DNA of 64,000 nucleotides, from contig CALVDL010000008.1 of NCBI GenBank assembly GCA_944326305.1, positions 1 to 64,000 on the forward strand, written 5' to 3'. Positions 8,887 through 17,863 of the stretch are shown piece after piece; the stretch's first letter is position 1; each line of letters starts with the position of its first letter. Below the pieces are notes generated by a model that was given only the letters and a program-made list of their open reading frames with translations, searched no databases and was not told the origin of the DNA. The stretch is from an uncultured Bacteroidales bacterium. Lineage in GTDB: Bacteria > Bacteroidota > Bacteroidia > Bacteroidales > UBA932. A program made the position numbers and the translations under genes.

Positions 8887-9909
8887 ATGAATAGAACCAT
8901 TAGAACAATCTCTCTTGTCGCCGCGGCTGCAGCCATGGTGTCATGTGCAGGAAAAAGGAATTCCGGAGAGGAAGTGTCCGGGGAAGAGATCCCGGTGGTG
9001 GCGGTAAAGCAGGTCTTTGCCGAGGACGTACCCCAGACCGGTGTCTACACATCTACCGTACAGGCTTATGTGAAGAACAATATAGCGCCCCAGACAGTCA
9101 TGAGGATCAAGGACATAAAGGTGGAGATAGGCGATTTCGTGAAAAAAGGGCAGGTAGTGGCTGAAATGGACGCGATCAATCTCCAGCAGGCCCTCCTCCA
9201 GATGGTGAACGACTCCACGGAATACTCCAGGCTCAAGGGGCTGTATGAGGCCGGCGGGCTCTCAAGGTCCGACCTCGATGCCATGGAGCTGAAATACAAT
9301 GTCTCCAGGAACACCTATGAAAACCTTCTGGAGAATACCGTCCTGCTCAGTCCCGTCGACGGGGTAATCTCGGCGAGGAATTATGACAGGGGGGACATGT
9401 TCACCATGGGGCAGCCGATATACACAGTCGAACAGATTACTCCGGTGAAGCTGCTGATAGGCATTTCCGAAGTCGACTACACCAAGGTCCATGTCGGAGA
9501 CAAGGTCCGGATTACTGTGGATGCCTTTCCCGGCAAGGTGTTCAGCGGAAGCATCAGCAGGCTCTATCCGACGATTGATCCCGCTACACACACATTCACC
9601 GTCGAGGTCATTGTCGGCAACGCCGACAGGATGCTCCGCCCGGGGATGTATGCAAAGGTCACGGTCCGTTTCGGAGTCAACCGCAGCGTAGTCGTTCCGG
9701 ACGAAGCCATAGTCAAGCAGGTGGGTTCCGGTGACCGTTTCGTCTATGTGCTCAACCCTGACAGCACGGTGACATATACCAAGGTGGTCCCGGGCCGCCG
9801 TATGGACTACACCTACGAGATACTTTCCGGTATAGAAGACGGGGCCACCATAGTCACGGAAGGCCAGGTCCGCCTCAAGTCAGGCGTCAGGGTCAGAGTG
9901 GAGCAGTAG
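8887..9909 (+). CDS. RND efflux periplasmic adaptor lipoprotein
   Basis: The membrane-fusion (HlyD/AcrA-like) subunit that links the RND pump to the TolC-type channel. It has 340 residues with a lipoprotein signal ending AAMVSC (Cys20). The biotinyl-lipoyl halves flank a short helical hairpin: VMRIKDIKVEIGDFVKKGQ, then LSPVDGVISARNYDRGDMF. The beta-barrel segment contains VGDKVRITVDAFPGKVFSG, and the membrane-proximal domain contains VVVPDEAIVKQVGSG. It lies 39 bp before the RND gene. Confidence 0.93.
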   Translation: MNRTIRTISLVAAAAAMVSCAGKRNSGEEVSGEEIPVVAVKQVFAEDVPQTGVYTSTVQAYVKNNIAPQTVMRIKDIKVEIGDFVKKGQVVAEMDAINLQQALLQMVNDSTEYSRLKGLYEAGGLSRSDLDAMELKYNVSRNTYENLLENTVLLSPVDGVISARNYDRGDMFTMGQPIYTVEQITPVKLLIGISEVDYTKVHVGDKVRITVDAFPGKVFSGSISRLYPTIDPATHTFTVEVIVGNADRMLRPGMYAKVTVRFGVNRSVVVPDEAIVKQVGSGDRFVYVLNPDSTVTYTKVVPGRRMDYTYEILSGIEDGATIVTEGQVRLKSGVRVRVEQ

Positions 9910-9948
9910 AGGATAATAGAATAATAATCATTTGAACCCCAATCTTTT

Positions 9949-12900
9949 ATGAGTATATACCGTAAAGCGGTCAATAATCCGGTCACTACAGCGCTGGTCT
10001 TTGCGGCCTGCGCCATTTTCGGGATATTCTCCCTTATAAATATCTCGATAGACCAGCTGCCGGAGTTCGACGCCAATGTCATAATGGTCATGTCCTCATA
10101 TCCCGGCGCCAGCGCCGAGGACATCGAGACCAACCTCTCGAAAGTGCTCGAGAACGCCCTGAACGGTGTGAGTGACCTGAAGGACATCACTTCCCAGTCC
10201 AAGGAGAACATCTGTCTGATTATGCTGGAGTTCGAGTGGGGAGTGGACATAGATGTCGCGACCAACGATGTCCGGGACAAGCTGGACCTTGTCAATTCCG
10301 AGCTTCCGGACGGGGCCTCCATCCCTGTGATATTCAAGTTCAGCGCCGATGACCTCCCTATAATGATCCTGTCGGCCACGGCCGGAGAAAGCCTTCCGGC
10401 CCTTGAGAAGATACTCGACGACAAGGTTACCACTCCTCTGGCAAGGGTTTCCGGTGTGGGAACCGTGTCCGTCACCGGAGCGCCGCAGAGGGAGATCCAG
10501 GTCTTCTGCGACCCGCACAAGCTCGAGGCTTACGGTCTGTCTATCAGTACTATATCAAGTGTGCTTGCCGGGGAGAACAGGAATGTCCCGAGCGGTAGCA
10601 TTGATATCGGCTCCGATACATATTCAGTGCGTGTGGAGAAGGAGTTCGAGAGTGCGGAGGAGATGCTGGATGTGGTGGTTGGCTACGTAAACGGCCAGGC
10701 AGTCTACCTTAAAGATGTGGCCCGGGTGAATGACGGGCAGGAGGAACGGGTGCAGGAGGCCTATACGGACGGTATCCAGGGTGCGCAGATTGTCATACAG
10801 AAGCAGACCGGGGCCAACTCCGTGGATGTGATAAACGGTGTGAAGAAGGCGATGGTCTCCATCCGCGAGTCCCTGCCGTCCGACGTCAGGATAACCACGG
10901 TGATAGACAACTCCCGGAACATCATCAACAGTATAGACAGCCTCAAGGAAACGATTATCATCACATTCCTGGTCGTGATGCTTGTGGTGTATGTGTTCCT
11001 CGGGAGGTGGAGGGCCACATTCATTATCGTACTTGCAATCCCTATATCGCTGCTGGCTTCCCTGGTGTATCTGTATGCCACCGGCAATACATTGAACGTC
11101 ATATCACTGTCTGCGCTTTCGATAGCGATAGGAATGGTGGTGGACGATGCCATCGTGGTGCTGGAGAACATTTCCACCCACCTGGAAAGGGGCGAGAAGC
11201 CGAAGGAGGCTGCCGTCCATGCCACGCAGGAGGTCGGTATCTCTGTCATCGCCTCTACCCTTACGATGCTTGCCGTATTCTTCCCACTGACACTCATCCA
11301 GGGCATATCCGGAGTGATGTTCAAGCAGTTGGGATGGATAGTGTGCATTATCATGATAGTCTCCACAATAGGGGCTCTGACACTCGTCCCGATGCTGTGC
11401 TCGAGATTCCTGCAGTTCAAGCCTAAGACCGGGAGGGTCCACCAGGCCGTATTCGGTCCTATAAACCGCGGGATAGACTGGATTACAAGGGGCTACGGCC
11501 ATGTCATAGCATGGTCGGTCAGGCACAGGACATGGGTCGTATGCATTGCGATGGGCATATTCGCCGCTTCAATCATCTTCCTCGGCCCTTTCATCAAGAC
11601 GGAATATTTCCCGAAATCCGACTCCGGGCGTATTTCGGCCACTGTCGAGCTGCCGGTCGGTACGGCCCAGTATATCACCAGGGACTTTGCCGCCGCCCTG
11701 TATGAACGTTTCATGGAGGAGATTCCCGAGATGGAGGTCTGCAGCTATACCCTCGGGCAGGCAGATACAGATAATGCGTGGGGTTCAATGCAGAATACAG
11801 GCACGCATATCATATCGTTCAGCTTCAATATCGGCAGCATGGAGGACAGGAAGCGGTCAAGCACGGAGATTTCGGACATTATCCGCGCCGACCTGGAGAG
11901 CTATCCCGAGATCAAGAAATACGAGGTGACTGAAGGTACGGGCGGAATGGGAGGAGACAGTTCTGTGGATATTGAAATATACGGCTATGACTTCAGCACC
12001 ACCGACCGTATTGCCGCTGTCCTTGCTGAAAAGATGAGGGCGGAGGAGTCCTGCTCGCAGGTGACAGTAAGCCGTGATGAATACACTCCTGAATACCAGG
12101 TGGATTTCGACAGGACCAAGCTTGCGGTCAACGGGCTGAACAGCACCACCGCGGCCTCGTATGTGAATGCCGCCATCAACGGCTCCACCCAGTCGTTCTA
12201 CAGGGAGGACGGTGACGAGTACAATATCCGTGTCCGCTATGCCCCGGAATTCAGGACAAGTGTAGAGGACATAGAGAATATCATGGTCTACAATTCTGCA
12301 GGACGGGGCATAAGGGTCAAGGACCTGGGGACAGTCGTCGAGGATATGACCCCTCCTACCATCGAGCGGAAGAACAGGGAGAGGACCATCACTGTGAATG
12401 CCATAGTAGGGAACGGGTATGCCCTGAGCGATGTTTATGCGGCGGCCCAGAGGGTCATCGGCAGTACAGACATCCCTTCCGAGCTCTCCGTAGTCATATC
12501 CGGTGATGTAGAGGACCAGCAGGATACATTCTCCGATCTGTTCATACTGCTTATACTCATTGTAATACTTGTCTATATCGTGATGGCGTCCCAGTTCGAG
12601 TCGTTCATGAGCCCGTTCGTCATCATGTTCTCGATACCTTTCGCCCTTACAGGAGTGATCCTGGGGCTCACGGTCACCGGCACCTCGCTGGGTATGATGG
12701 CGATGATCGGCATTATCATCCTGATGGGTATCGTAGTCAAGAACGGAATAGTCCTTATCGACTATACCATCCTGTTGAGGGAAAGGGGGATGGGCATTGC
12801 GGACGCTGTAGTGCTTGCCGGCAAATCCCGTCTGCGCCCTATCCTCATGACCACCCTTACGACTGTATTGGGCATGGTCCCTCTGGCTGTAGGGCAGGGG

Positions 12901-13050
12901 GAAGGTTCGGAGATGTGGCGATCGCTCGGTATGACGGTATGCTGGGGCCTGTCCGTCTCTACCCTTGTCACCCTGGTGCTGATTCCTACCATATACTGCT
13001 CGTTCGCCACAATGCAGGAAAAAAGGAAGAACAAGTCATTACATAATTAA
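9949..13050 (+). CDS. RND-family efflux transporter permease
   Basis: An inner-membrane proton-driven resistance-nodulation-division pump of 1033 residues, the normal length of the AcrB/HAE1 group. The paired aspartates of the proton relay are visible in IAIGMVVDDAIVVLEN in the first membrane bundle. The second bundle contains GIVVKNGIVLIDY. Two large periplasmic loops are present, with the first starting after INISIDQLPEFDANVIMV. It has no heavy-metal signature that I recognise, so a drug, lipid or metabolite substrate is equally possible. The small gene at 13075 follows after 24 bp. Confidence 0.95.
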   Translation: MSIYRKAVNNPVTTALVFAACAIFGIFSLINISIDQLPEFDANVIMVMSSYPGASAEDIETNLSKVLENALNGVSDLKDITSQSKENICLIMLEFEWGVDIDVATNDVRDKLDLVNSELPDGASIPVIFKFSADDLPIMILSATAGESLPALEKILDDKVTTPLARVSGVGTVSVTGAPQREIQVFCDPHKLEAYGLSISTISSVLAGENRNVPSGSIDIGSDTYSVRVEKEFESAEEMLDVVVGYVNGQAVYLKDVARVNDGQEERVQEAYTDGIQGAQIVIQKQTGANSVDVINGVKKAMVSIRESLPSDVRITTVIDNSRNIINSIDSLKETIIITFLVVMLVVYVFLGRWRATFIIVLAIPISLLASLVYLYATGNTLNVISLSALSIAIGMVVDDAIVVLENISTHLERGEKPKEAAVHATQEVGISVIASTLTMLAVFFPLTLIQGISGVMFKQLGWIVCIIMIVSTIGALTLVPMLCSRFLQFKPKTGRVHQAVFGPINRGIDWITRGYGHVIAWSVRHRTWVVCIAMGIFAASIIFLGPFIKTEYFPKSDSGRISATVELPVGTAQYITRDFAAALYERFMEEIPEMEVCSYTLGQADTDNAWGSMQNTGTHIISFSFNIGSMEDRKRSSTEISDIIRADLESYPEIKKYEVTEGTGGMGGDSSVDIEIYGYDFSTTDRIAAVLAEKMRAEESCSQVTVSRDEYTPEYQVDFDRTKLAVNGLNSTTAASYVNAAINGSTQSFYREDGDEYNIRVRYAPEFRTSVEDIENIMVYNSAGRGIRVKDLGTVVEDMTPPTIERKNRERTITVNAIVGNGYALSDVYAAAQRVIGSTDIPSELSVVISGDVEDQQDTFSDLFILLILIVILVYIVMASQFESFMSPFVIMFSIPFALTGVILGLTVTGTSLGMMAMIGIIILMGIVVKNGIVLIDYTILLRERGMGIADAVVLAGKSRLRPILMTTLTTVLGMVPLAVGQGEGSEMWRSLGMTVCWGLSVSTLVTLVLIPTIYCSFATMQEKRKNKSLHN

Positions 13051-13073
13051 AATTCATCGAACTGACGTTAATA
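13050..13073 (+). repeat. short dispersed motif, copy 2
   Basis: AAATTCATCGAACTGACGTT followed by AATA. It begins on the last base of the RND stop codon and ends 1 bp before the start of the PG0541-like gene. Related copies occur at 184 (minus), 30309 (minus), 35931 and 58693. Confidence 0.6.
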
Positions 13074-13074
13074 T

Positions 13075-13368
13075 ATGAAAGCGATATTCATAGCTTATAA
13101 CCAGGCCTATTATACGGAGATTGTGGAACTTCTTGAGAATAACGGCTGCCGTGGCTATACCATGTGGGAGGATATCGAGGGGCGCGGCTCGGAAAACGGG
13201 GAGCCGCACCTGGGCAACCATGCCTGGCCTACCCTCAACAACGCCGTTCTCACGTTTGTTGACGACGGGAAGGTTGATGCTGTCCTGGACGCCATAAAGG
13301 AGAAGGATGCACAGACCCCCGAGCTCGGCATGAGGGCCTTTGTCTGGGCTGCGGAGCGTTCCGTGTGA
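13075..13368 (+). CDS. PG0541-like small transporter-associated protein
   Basis: A 97-residue cytoplasmic protein that resembles the Bacteroidetes family named after Porphyromonas PG0541, encoded next to RND or efflux genes. It begins MKAIFIAYNQAYYTEIVELL and has an alternating beta-alpha pattern reminiscent of PII-like trimers, including NAVLTFVDDGKVDAVLDAI. A conserved-looking LGNHAWPTLNN lies at about 46-56. Its function is unknown, and a regulatory role for the pump is an inference from position. It lies 24 bp after the RND gene and is followed by a terminator. Confidence 0.75.
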   Translation: MKAIFIAYNQAYYTEIVELLENNGCRGYTMWEDIEGRGSENGEPHLGNHAWPTLNNAVLTFVDDGKVDAVLDAIKEKDAQTPELGMRAFVWAAERSV

Positions 13369-13369
13369 T

Positions 13370-13406
13370 AAACTGTTCCTGAATCGGCTTTTAAAAACAG
13401 TTTTTT
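13370..13406 (+). terminator. intrinsic terminator of the efflux operon
   Basis: AAACTGTT (13370-13377) pairs with AACAGTTT (13396-13403) across an 18-nt loop, and the right arm runs into a T tract ending at 13406. It sits directly after the last gene of the efflux operon. Confidence 0.6.
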
Positions 13407-13410
13407 ATAT

Positions 13411-13418
13411 TATCTTTG
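13411..13418 (+). promoter_or_regulatory. -7 element ahead of the porin/trxA genes
   Basis: TATCTTTG fits TAnnTTTG. It lies 30 bp upstream of the ATG at 13449 and 4 bp after the preceding terminator. Confidence 0.6.
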
Positions 13419-13448
13419 CAGATTGAGTAATTCTAAATTGAAGGTAAT

Positions 13449-14057
13449 ATGAAAAGGGTTTACATCACACTTGCGGTGATAATGCTGTTTGCATGGCTAC
13501 CGCCGGTCGCGAATGCCCAGCATTTCGGGGTGAAGGCAGGAATCAATTTCTCTGATCCTAAGGCGGAGGTCAAGACCAATATGGGTTACCAGGCTGGTAT
13601 AGCTGTCCAGTGTGACCTCCCGCTGTGGTTCTCCATCCAGCCAGAGCTCCTTTTCCATCTTAAGGGCGGGCAGGTGTCCGCTGGCAGTGGCGGCGATACA
13701 CGTCCTTTCGGCCTCGGATACCTCGAGATCCCGGTCAATATACAGTGGGGCCCGCGTTTCAGCGATGACCGTTTCCGTATCTTCGTCCAGGGCTCCCCGT
13801 TCATCGGGTACGCCATCTCCAAGGATGTCAAGAACTCCAGAGGGGAATCATACGGATGGAAAAACATCAACCGTTTTGAATACGGTGTAGGCGCCGGTCT
13901 CGGAATACAGCTTTGGCGCCATTTCCAGATAACGGGACAGTACAACTGGAGTCTGGGGGACCTGGTCGCCTCTGGATTTGCCGAAGATGAGTTCAAGAGG
14001 ATTTTCAATGAGTCGAACTTCAGCGGCTATACCGTTTCACTCGCGATAATATTTTGA
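13449..14057 (+). CDS. PorT-like outer-membrane beta-barrel protein (paralogue 1)
   Basis: A 202-residue exported protein with a signal peptide ending ANAQ (about 1-24). It then has amphipathic strands typical of small outer-membrane barrels, beginning FGVKAGINFSD and ending in the hydrophobic strand YTVSLAIIF, with a terminal Phe as barrel-assembly signal. It shares GYLEIPVNIQWGP and NINRFEYGVGAGLGI with the protein at 14469-15137, so the two are tandem paralogues separated only by trxA. The function is unknown. Confidence 0.82.
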   Translation: MKRVYITLAVIMLFAWLPPVANAQHFGVKAGINFSDPKAEVKTNMGYQAGIAVQCDLPLWFSIQPELLFHLKGGQVSAGSGGDTRPFGLGYLEIPVNIQWGPRFSDDRFRIFVQGSPFIGYAISKDVKNSRGESYGWKNINRFEYGVGAGLGIQLWRHFQITGQYNWSLGDLVASGFAEDEFKRIFNESNFSGYTVSLAIIF

Positions 14058-14090
14058 CAGACATTGATTCACATTTAAATTTATACAGTT

Positions 14091-14405
14091 ATGGAAGTTA
14101 AAGTTACTGATTCGAATTTCAAAGATATACTTGCTACTGACAAGCTTGTGATGGTCGATTTCTGGGCTACATGGTGCGGTCCGTGCCGTGCTATCGCCCC
14201 TGCGGTCGAGGAGCTTGCGGCAGAGTATGAGGGCCGTGCAGTCATAGCCAAGTGCAATGTGGACGAGTGTCAGGAAGTCCCGGTGCAGTACGGCATAAGG
14301 AATATCCCGACACTGCTTTTCTTCAAGGGGGGCGAACTCGTTGACAAGATGGTAGGGGCAGCACCGAAAAGCGAGCTGGCAAAAAAGATTGATTCACTGC
14401 TTTAG
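14091..14405 (+). CDS. trxA: thioredoxin
   Basis: A 104-residue classical thioredoxin. The redox-active site WCGPC lies at about 28-32 within [17 protein letters not shown], and the cis-proline loop is in [13 protein letters not shown]. No signal peptide is visible, so it should act in the cytoplasm. It is sandwiched between two paralogous outer-membrane barrel genes and is followed by a very stable hairpin 7 bp after its stop codon. Confidence 0.96.
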   Translation: MEVKVTDSNFKDILATDKLVMVDFWATWCGPCRAIAPAVEELAAEYEGRAVIAKCNVDECQEVPVQYGIRNIPTLLFFKGGELVDKMVGAAPKSELAKKIDSLL

Positions 14406-14412
14406 GACTTTT

Positions 14413-14451
14413 CAGGTCTTGCCAGGAGGTTTTCCCTCCTGGCAAGACCTG
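14413..14451 (+). terminator. 17-bp perfect hairpin after trxA
   Basis: The left arm 14413-14429 pairs perfectly with 14435-14451 (CAGGTCTTGCCAGGAGG against its complement), with a 5-nt loop TTTTC. No T run follows, and the next start codon is only 17 bp further. It may act as a terminator or attenuator, or protect the 3' end of the trxA transcript. Confidence 0.65.
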
Positions 14452-14468
14452 TCTCTATGTTTACGGAC

Positions 14469-15137
14469 ATGAAGAAGATACTTATCGCTCTACTGGCAGC
14501 CGTGTCAGTCATGGCTGTTTCTGCGGCGGATGCCTGTGCCCAGGGCCGCTTCGGCATCATCGGCGGAATGAATTTCATGCAGGCCGAGCGCCAGTCCCTG
14601 AACAGGAGCACCATGAACAAATACCATGTCGGTGTCACATACCAGTTAAGGCTGCCTCTGGGGTTCTCTGTACAGCCTTCGCTCCAGTATCATGTGAAAG
14701 GGGCGAAACTCGGGGATGTGCTGCCGGGCTTTTCCAGCACCAACACCTGCGACCTTACGGTTGGCTATCTGGAGCTGCCGGTTTCAATCCAGTGGGGACC
14801 GGACCTCCTGCTTTTCCGGCCGTTCCTTGATGTCACCCCGTATATCGGATTCGGGCTGAACAACAAGGCTGACGCCTACATAGAAGGGACGCTGCCGCCA
14901 ATGACCAACAAGAACGACTGGTCTGACATCAACCGGTGGGAATACGGTCTGGGAGTCGGTATCGGCATAGAGATATGGAAGTTCCAGGTGATAGGGAGGT
15001 ATAACTGGAATTTCGGTTCCCTGTACAGCCGGGAGACGGCCCCTGAGGAATTTTCCATGGAGAACATGATGAGGCAGGCGTTCTCCAGGGGGAACAATCT
15101 GGGAGGGTTCACATTGTCCCTGTCCCTGCTTTTCTGA
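14469..15137 (+). CDS. PorT-like outer-membrane beta-barrel protein (paralogue 2)
   Basis: A 222-residue exported barrel protein. The ATG at 14469 is chosen because it starts a clean signal peptide (MKKILIALLAAVSVMAVSAADACAQ in pieces 1-25). An in-frame ATG at 14457 would place its upstream region inside the hairpin that ends at 14451. It shares GYLELPVSIQWGP and DINRWEYGLGVGIGI with the gene at 13449 and ends in the barrel-type strand FTLSLSLLF. The LOG-family gene begins 11 bp later. The function is unknown. Confidence 0.82.
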   Translation: MKKILIALLAAVSVMAVSAADACAQGRFGIIGGMNFMQAERQSLNRSTMNKYHVGVTYQLRLPLGFSVQPSLQYHVKGAKLGDVLPGFSSTNTCDLTVGYLELPVSIQWGPDLLLFRPFLDVTPYIGFGLNNKADAYIEGTLPPMTNKNDWSDINRWEYGLGVGIGIEIWKFQVIGRYNWNFGSLYSRETAPEEFSMENMMRQAFSRGNNLGGFTLSLSLLF

Positions 15138-15148
15138 AAAATACTGCG

Positions 15149-15691
15149 ATGGATGGAAAGATAGCCGTGTTTTGCTCGGCAAGCAATGAAATAGACCCTG
15201 AATACAACAAAGTCGCACGTGATTTTGTCCGTGCGGCTTCGTTGCGTGGATACGCCATAGTCTCCGGCGGTACCGTAAAGGGTACGATGGGACAGATAGA
15301 CACGGAGCTGTCGGAGTGCGGGGGATACCATATCGGGATTGTCCCCAGGTTCATGAAGGACATAGCCGCTCCCGGGCTCTCGGAGATACACTGGACGGAC
15401 ACCATGGCGGAACGCCAGGCCATGATGCGCAAGGGGGCGCTGGCTGCGGTGGCCCTGCCCGGAGGTATCGGGACGCTGGACGAAGTGATAGAGACCCTGA
15501 CGCAGAAAAAGCTCGGTTTCTATGACGGCCTTATATTCGTACTGGACTGGAACGGGTTCTACAGGCCTCTGGAAGCCCTGCTTGACCATTATGTGGAGAC
15601 ACGCATGCTGGAGCCGCGCCACAGGGCGATGATAACGTTTTGCCGTACCATTGAAGAAATTTTGGAAAAAACAGATAATTACCGTATATGA
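15149..15691 (+). CDS. LOG-family (TIGR00730) nucleoside 5'-monophosphate phosphoribohydrolase
   Basis: A 180-residue Rossmann-like protein of the lysine-decarboxylase-like/LOG family, whose members cleave the N-glycosidic bond of (cytokinin) nucleoside monophosphates. The catalytic signature PGGIGTLDE is present at about 107-115, with the upstream MAERQAMM, and the N-terminal nucleotide-binding stretch includes IVSGGTVKGTMG. In bacteria these enzymes may serve in purine recycling; the substrate is not determined here. The stop overlaps the next start by 4 bp (ATGA), suggesting translational coupling. Confidence 0.88.
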   Translation: MDGKIAVFCSASNEIDPEYNKVARDFVRAASLRGYAIVSGGTVKGTMGQIDTELSECGGYHIGIVPRFMKDIAAPGLSEIHWTDTMAERQAMMRKGALAAVALPGGIGTLDEVIETLTQKKLGFYDGLIFVLDWNGFYRPLEALLDHYVETRMLEPRHRAMITFCRTIEEILEKTDNYRI

Positions 15692-16671
15692 ATCCGGAAG
15701 ATATAAAGGCATCGCTTGGAGAGAACTGGGGTGTTGTGGAGTCCTATATCAGGGATTCCCTCACCAGCGATATCGACCTGCTCAGCAGTCTGAACGACAG
15801 GATACTGTCCCATGGCGGAAAGCAGATCAGGCCGCTTATATCCATGCTGGTGGCGATGGCTTGTTCGGAGGGCCGTGCGACGGATGACAGCTGCCGCTAT
15901 GCAGCGGCAGCGGAGCTTTTGCACAACGCAACCCTCCTGCACGACGATGTGGCCGACAGCAGCGACCAGAGGCGGGGCTTTCCCACGATCCGCTCGCTCA
16001 TGGGCCCGTCCGTGTCTGTACTTGTGGGAGACTATTGGCTTGTCAAGGCGATGAACCTGATACTTTCGGCATCCAACCACAGTGACAGGGTGATAAAGAT
16101 TTTCTCCAAGACGCTCTCGGACCTGGCGGAAGGTGAGATGCTGCAGCTGGAGAAAGCGGATTCCGGCGACACGGACATGGATGACTATATACGCATAATA
16201 TACAACAAGACGGCTTCATTGTTCGTTGCATCCTGCATGTCCGCCGCCATATCCGTCAACGCGCCCTGGGAGATGGAGCAGGCGGTGAAGAGGTTTTCTA
16301 CTGCCCTTGGGCTTGCCTTCCAGATCAGGGATGACATCTTCGACTATTCCCAGGATTCCGGCATCGGGAAGCCTGTCGGGGTCGATGTGATGGAACAGAA
16401 GATCACCCTGCCGCTGCTCGGGGCCCTGGACAATGCCGCTCCGGATGAGGCCGCCAGGATAAGGGCGATGGTGACGGAGATACACGGGCATCCCGGCAAC
16501 AGGGACGCGGTGATGGATTTCGTCCGCACCCATGACGGGGTGAGCTATGCGGAGAAGGTGCTGAACGGATATATAGACGAGGCACTCCTCGCCCTCGATG
16601 TCCTCCCTCCGTCTGTTTATACGCAGATGCTCTCGGACCTTGCACGTTACGTGGGTACAAGGTCCAAATGA
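15688..16671 (+). CDS. trans-polyprenyl diphosphate synthase
   Basis: A 327-residue isoprenoid chain-elongation enzyme. Visible are GGKQIRP (43-49), the first aspartate-rich motif DDVAD (86-90) followed by RRG, and the second one in QIRDDIFDY. Small residues (Ala81, Thr82) at the fifth and fourth positions before the first motif suggest a long-chain product, as needed for menaquinone side chains. It lies in a run with the LOG gene, holB, ricT, gldH-like and trmB. The exact chain length is not determined. Confidence 0.92.
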   Translation: MNPEDIKASLGENWGVVESYIRDSLTSDIDLLSSLNDRILSHGGKQIRPLISMLVAMACSEGRATDDSCRYAAAAELLHNATLLHDDVADSSDQRRGFPTIRSLMGPSVSVLVGDYWLVKAMNLILSASNHSDRVIKIFSKTLSDLAEGEMLQLEKADSGDTDMDDYIRIIYNKTASLFVASCMSAAISVNAPWEMEQAVKRFSTALGLAFQIRDDIFDYSQDSGIGKPVGVDVMEQKITLPLLGALDNAAPDEAARIRAMVTEIHGHPGNRDAVMDFVRTHDGVSYAEKVLNGYIDEALLALDVLPPSVYTQMLSDLARYVGTRSK

Positions 16672-16729
16672 TGCGTGGGCATCCAGGATGTTGATAAAAC
16701 TGTAAATTGGTCCGCAGGACCGGCCATGA

Positions 16730-17860
16730 ATGAGATTTTCGGATATTATAGGCAATGATGACATAAAAAAGGCGCTGGTGTCTATGGCAGACACCGGAAG
16801 GGTCGCCCATGCAATGCTCCTCTACGAGAACGAGGGGTGCGGTGCCCTGCCTCTTGCCCTTGCATATATCCAGTATCTCAACTGTCCGCACCGCCACGGA
16901 GGGGATTCGTGCGGGGAGTGCCCGAGCTGCAACAAGATAACGAAGCTAATCTACCAGGACCTCCATTTCATATTTCCAGTCAATTCGGGATCAAAGGTCT
17001 CCTCCTCTGCAAAGCCTACTTCCGAGACATATCTCCCCATGTGGCGGGAACTGGTTCTGAAGAATCCCTATTTTCTTGAAAACCAGCTGTATGAAGCCCT
17101 CGGAATTGAAAACAAGTCCGGCAATATCGCTGTTGCTGAGGCAAAATACATATTGGAGAAACTGTCTTTCACTTCTGTTGAGGACGGCTACAAGTGCGTG
17201 CTTGTCTGGCTGCCCGAGAAGATGAATGCAGAAGCCGCCAACAGGTTGCTGAAGGTGGTCGAGGAGCCTCCTGAGAAGACAGTCTTTATCTTCATTACCC
17301 ATGCCCCGGAAAAAGTGCTCCAGACTATTTCGTCCAGGTGCCAGGGTTTCAGGGTCATCCCGTCCTCGAAGGAGGAGGTCAGCGCTGCACTGTGCCGGAA
17401 TTTCTCCTTCGGCAGGGACGAGGCCGGGGTCCTGTCCAATGTCTCCGGCGGAAGCGTCGGGGCTGCATTGCGTGATGCGGAGGAGACTGAGGTATACGGC
17501 CTCTATATGGATATGTTCTCGGATCTTCTGCGGGGTGCGAAACAGAAGGACCTGCTTTCTGTGCTGGAGACCTCCGAACAGATAGCGGCGCTGGATTCGA
17601 GGGAGAAGCAGAAGGCGTTCTGCAGTTTCGCCGGAGATTGTCTCCGGAAAATATATATGCTCCAGCAGGGGATGGAGTCTGTGGCCAACATGAGGCCCTC
17701 CGAAGCGGAATTCTTCGGTCTTGCCTCTAAATGGTGCGGCCCGTCCTTCTGCGAGAAGATGCTCGGCCAGCTTGACAGGAGCGCTTTCCTTATAGACAGG
17801 AACGTCAATGCCAAGACGGTGTTCTGCGATCTGGCCGACCGGATTTTTTTAAGTATTTGA
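16730..17860 (+). CDS. holB: DNA polymerase III delta-prime subunit
   Basis: A clamp-loader AAA+ protein of 376 residues. It begins MRFSDIIGNDDIKKALVSM, as in clamp-loader proteins, and carries a zinc-binding cysteine cluster (CPHRHGGDSCGECPSC, about 46-61). A degenerate nucleotide-binding site and the sensor-1 region EEPPEKTVFIFITH, with SSRCQGF following, fit delta-prime rather than DnaX. The start is the second of two overlapping ATGs (16726 is out of frame). ricT follows after 3 bp. Confidence 0.88.
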   Translation: MRFSDIIGNDDIKKALVSMADTGRVAHAMLLYENEGCGALPLALAYIQYLNCPHRHGGDSCGECPSCNKITKLIYQDLHFIFPVNSGSKVSSSAKPTSETYLPMWRELVLKNPYFLENQLYEALGIENKSGNIAVAEAKYILEKLSFTSVEDGYKCVLVWLPEKMNAEAANRLLKVVEEPPEKTVFIFITHAPEKVLQTISSRCQGFRVIPSSKEEVSAALCRNFSFGRDEAGVLSNVSGGSVGAALRDAEETEVYGLYMDMFSDLLRGAKQKDLLSVLETSEQIAALDSREKQKAFCSFAGDCLRKIYMLQQGMESVANMRPSEAEFFGLASKWCGPSFCEKMLGQLDRSAFLIDRNVNAKTVFCDLADRIFLSI

Positions 17861-17863
17861 ATT

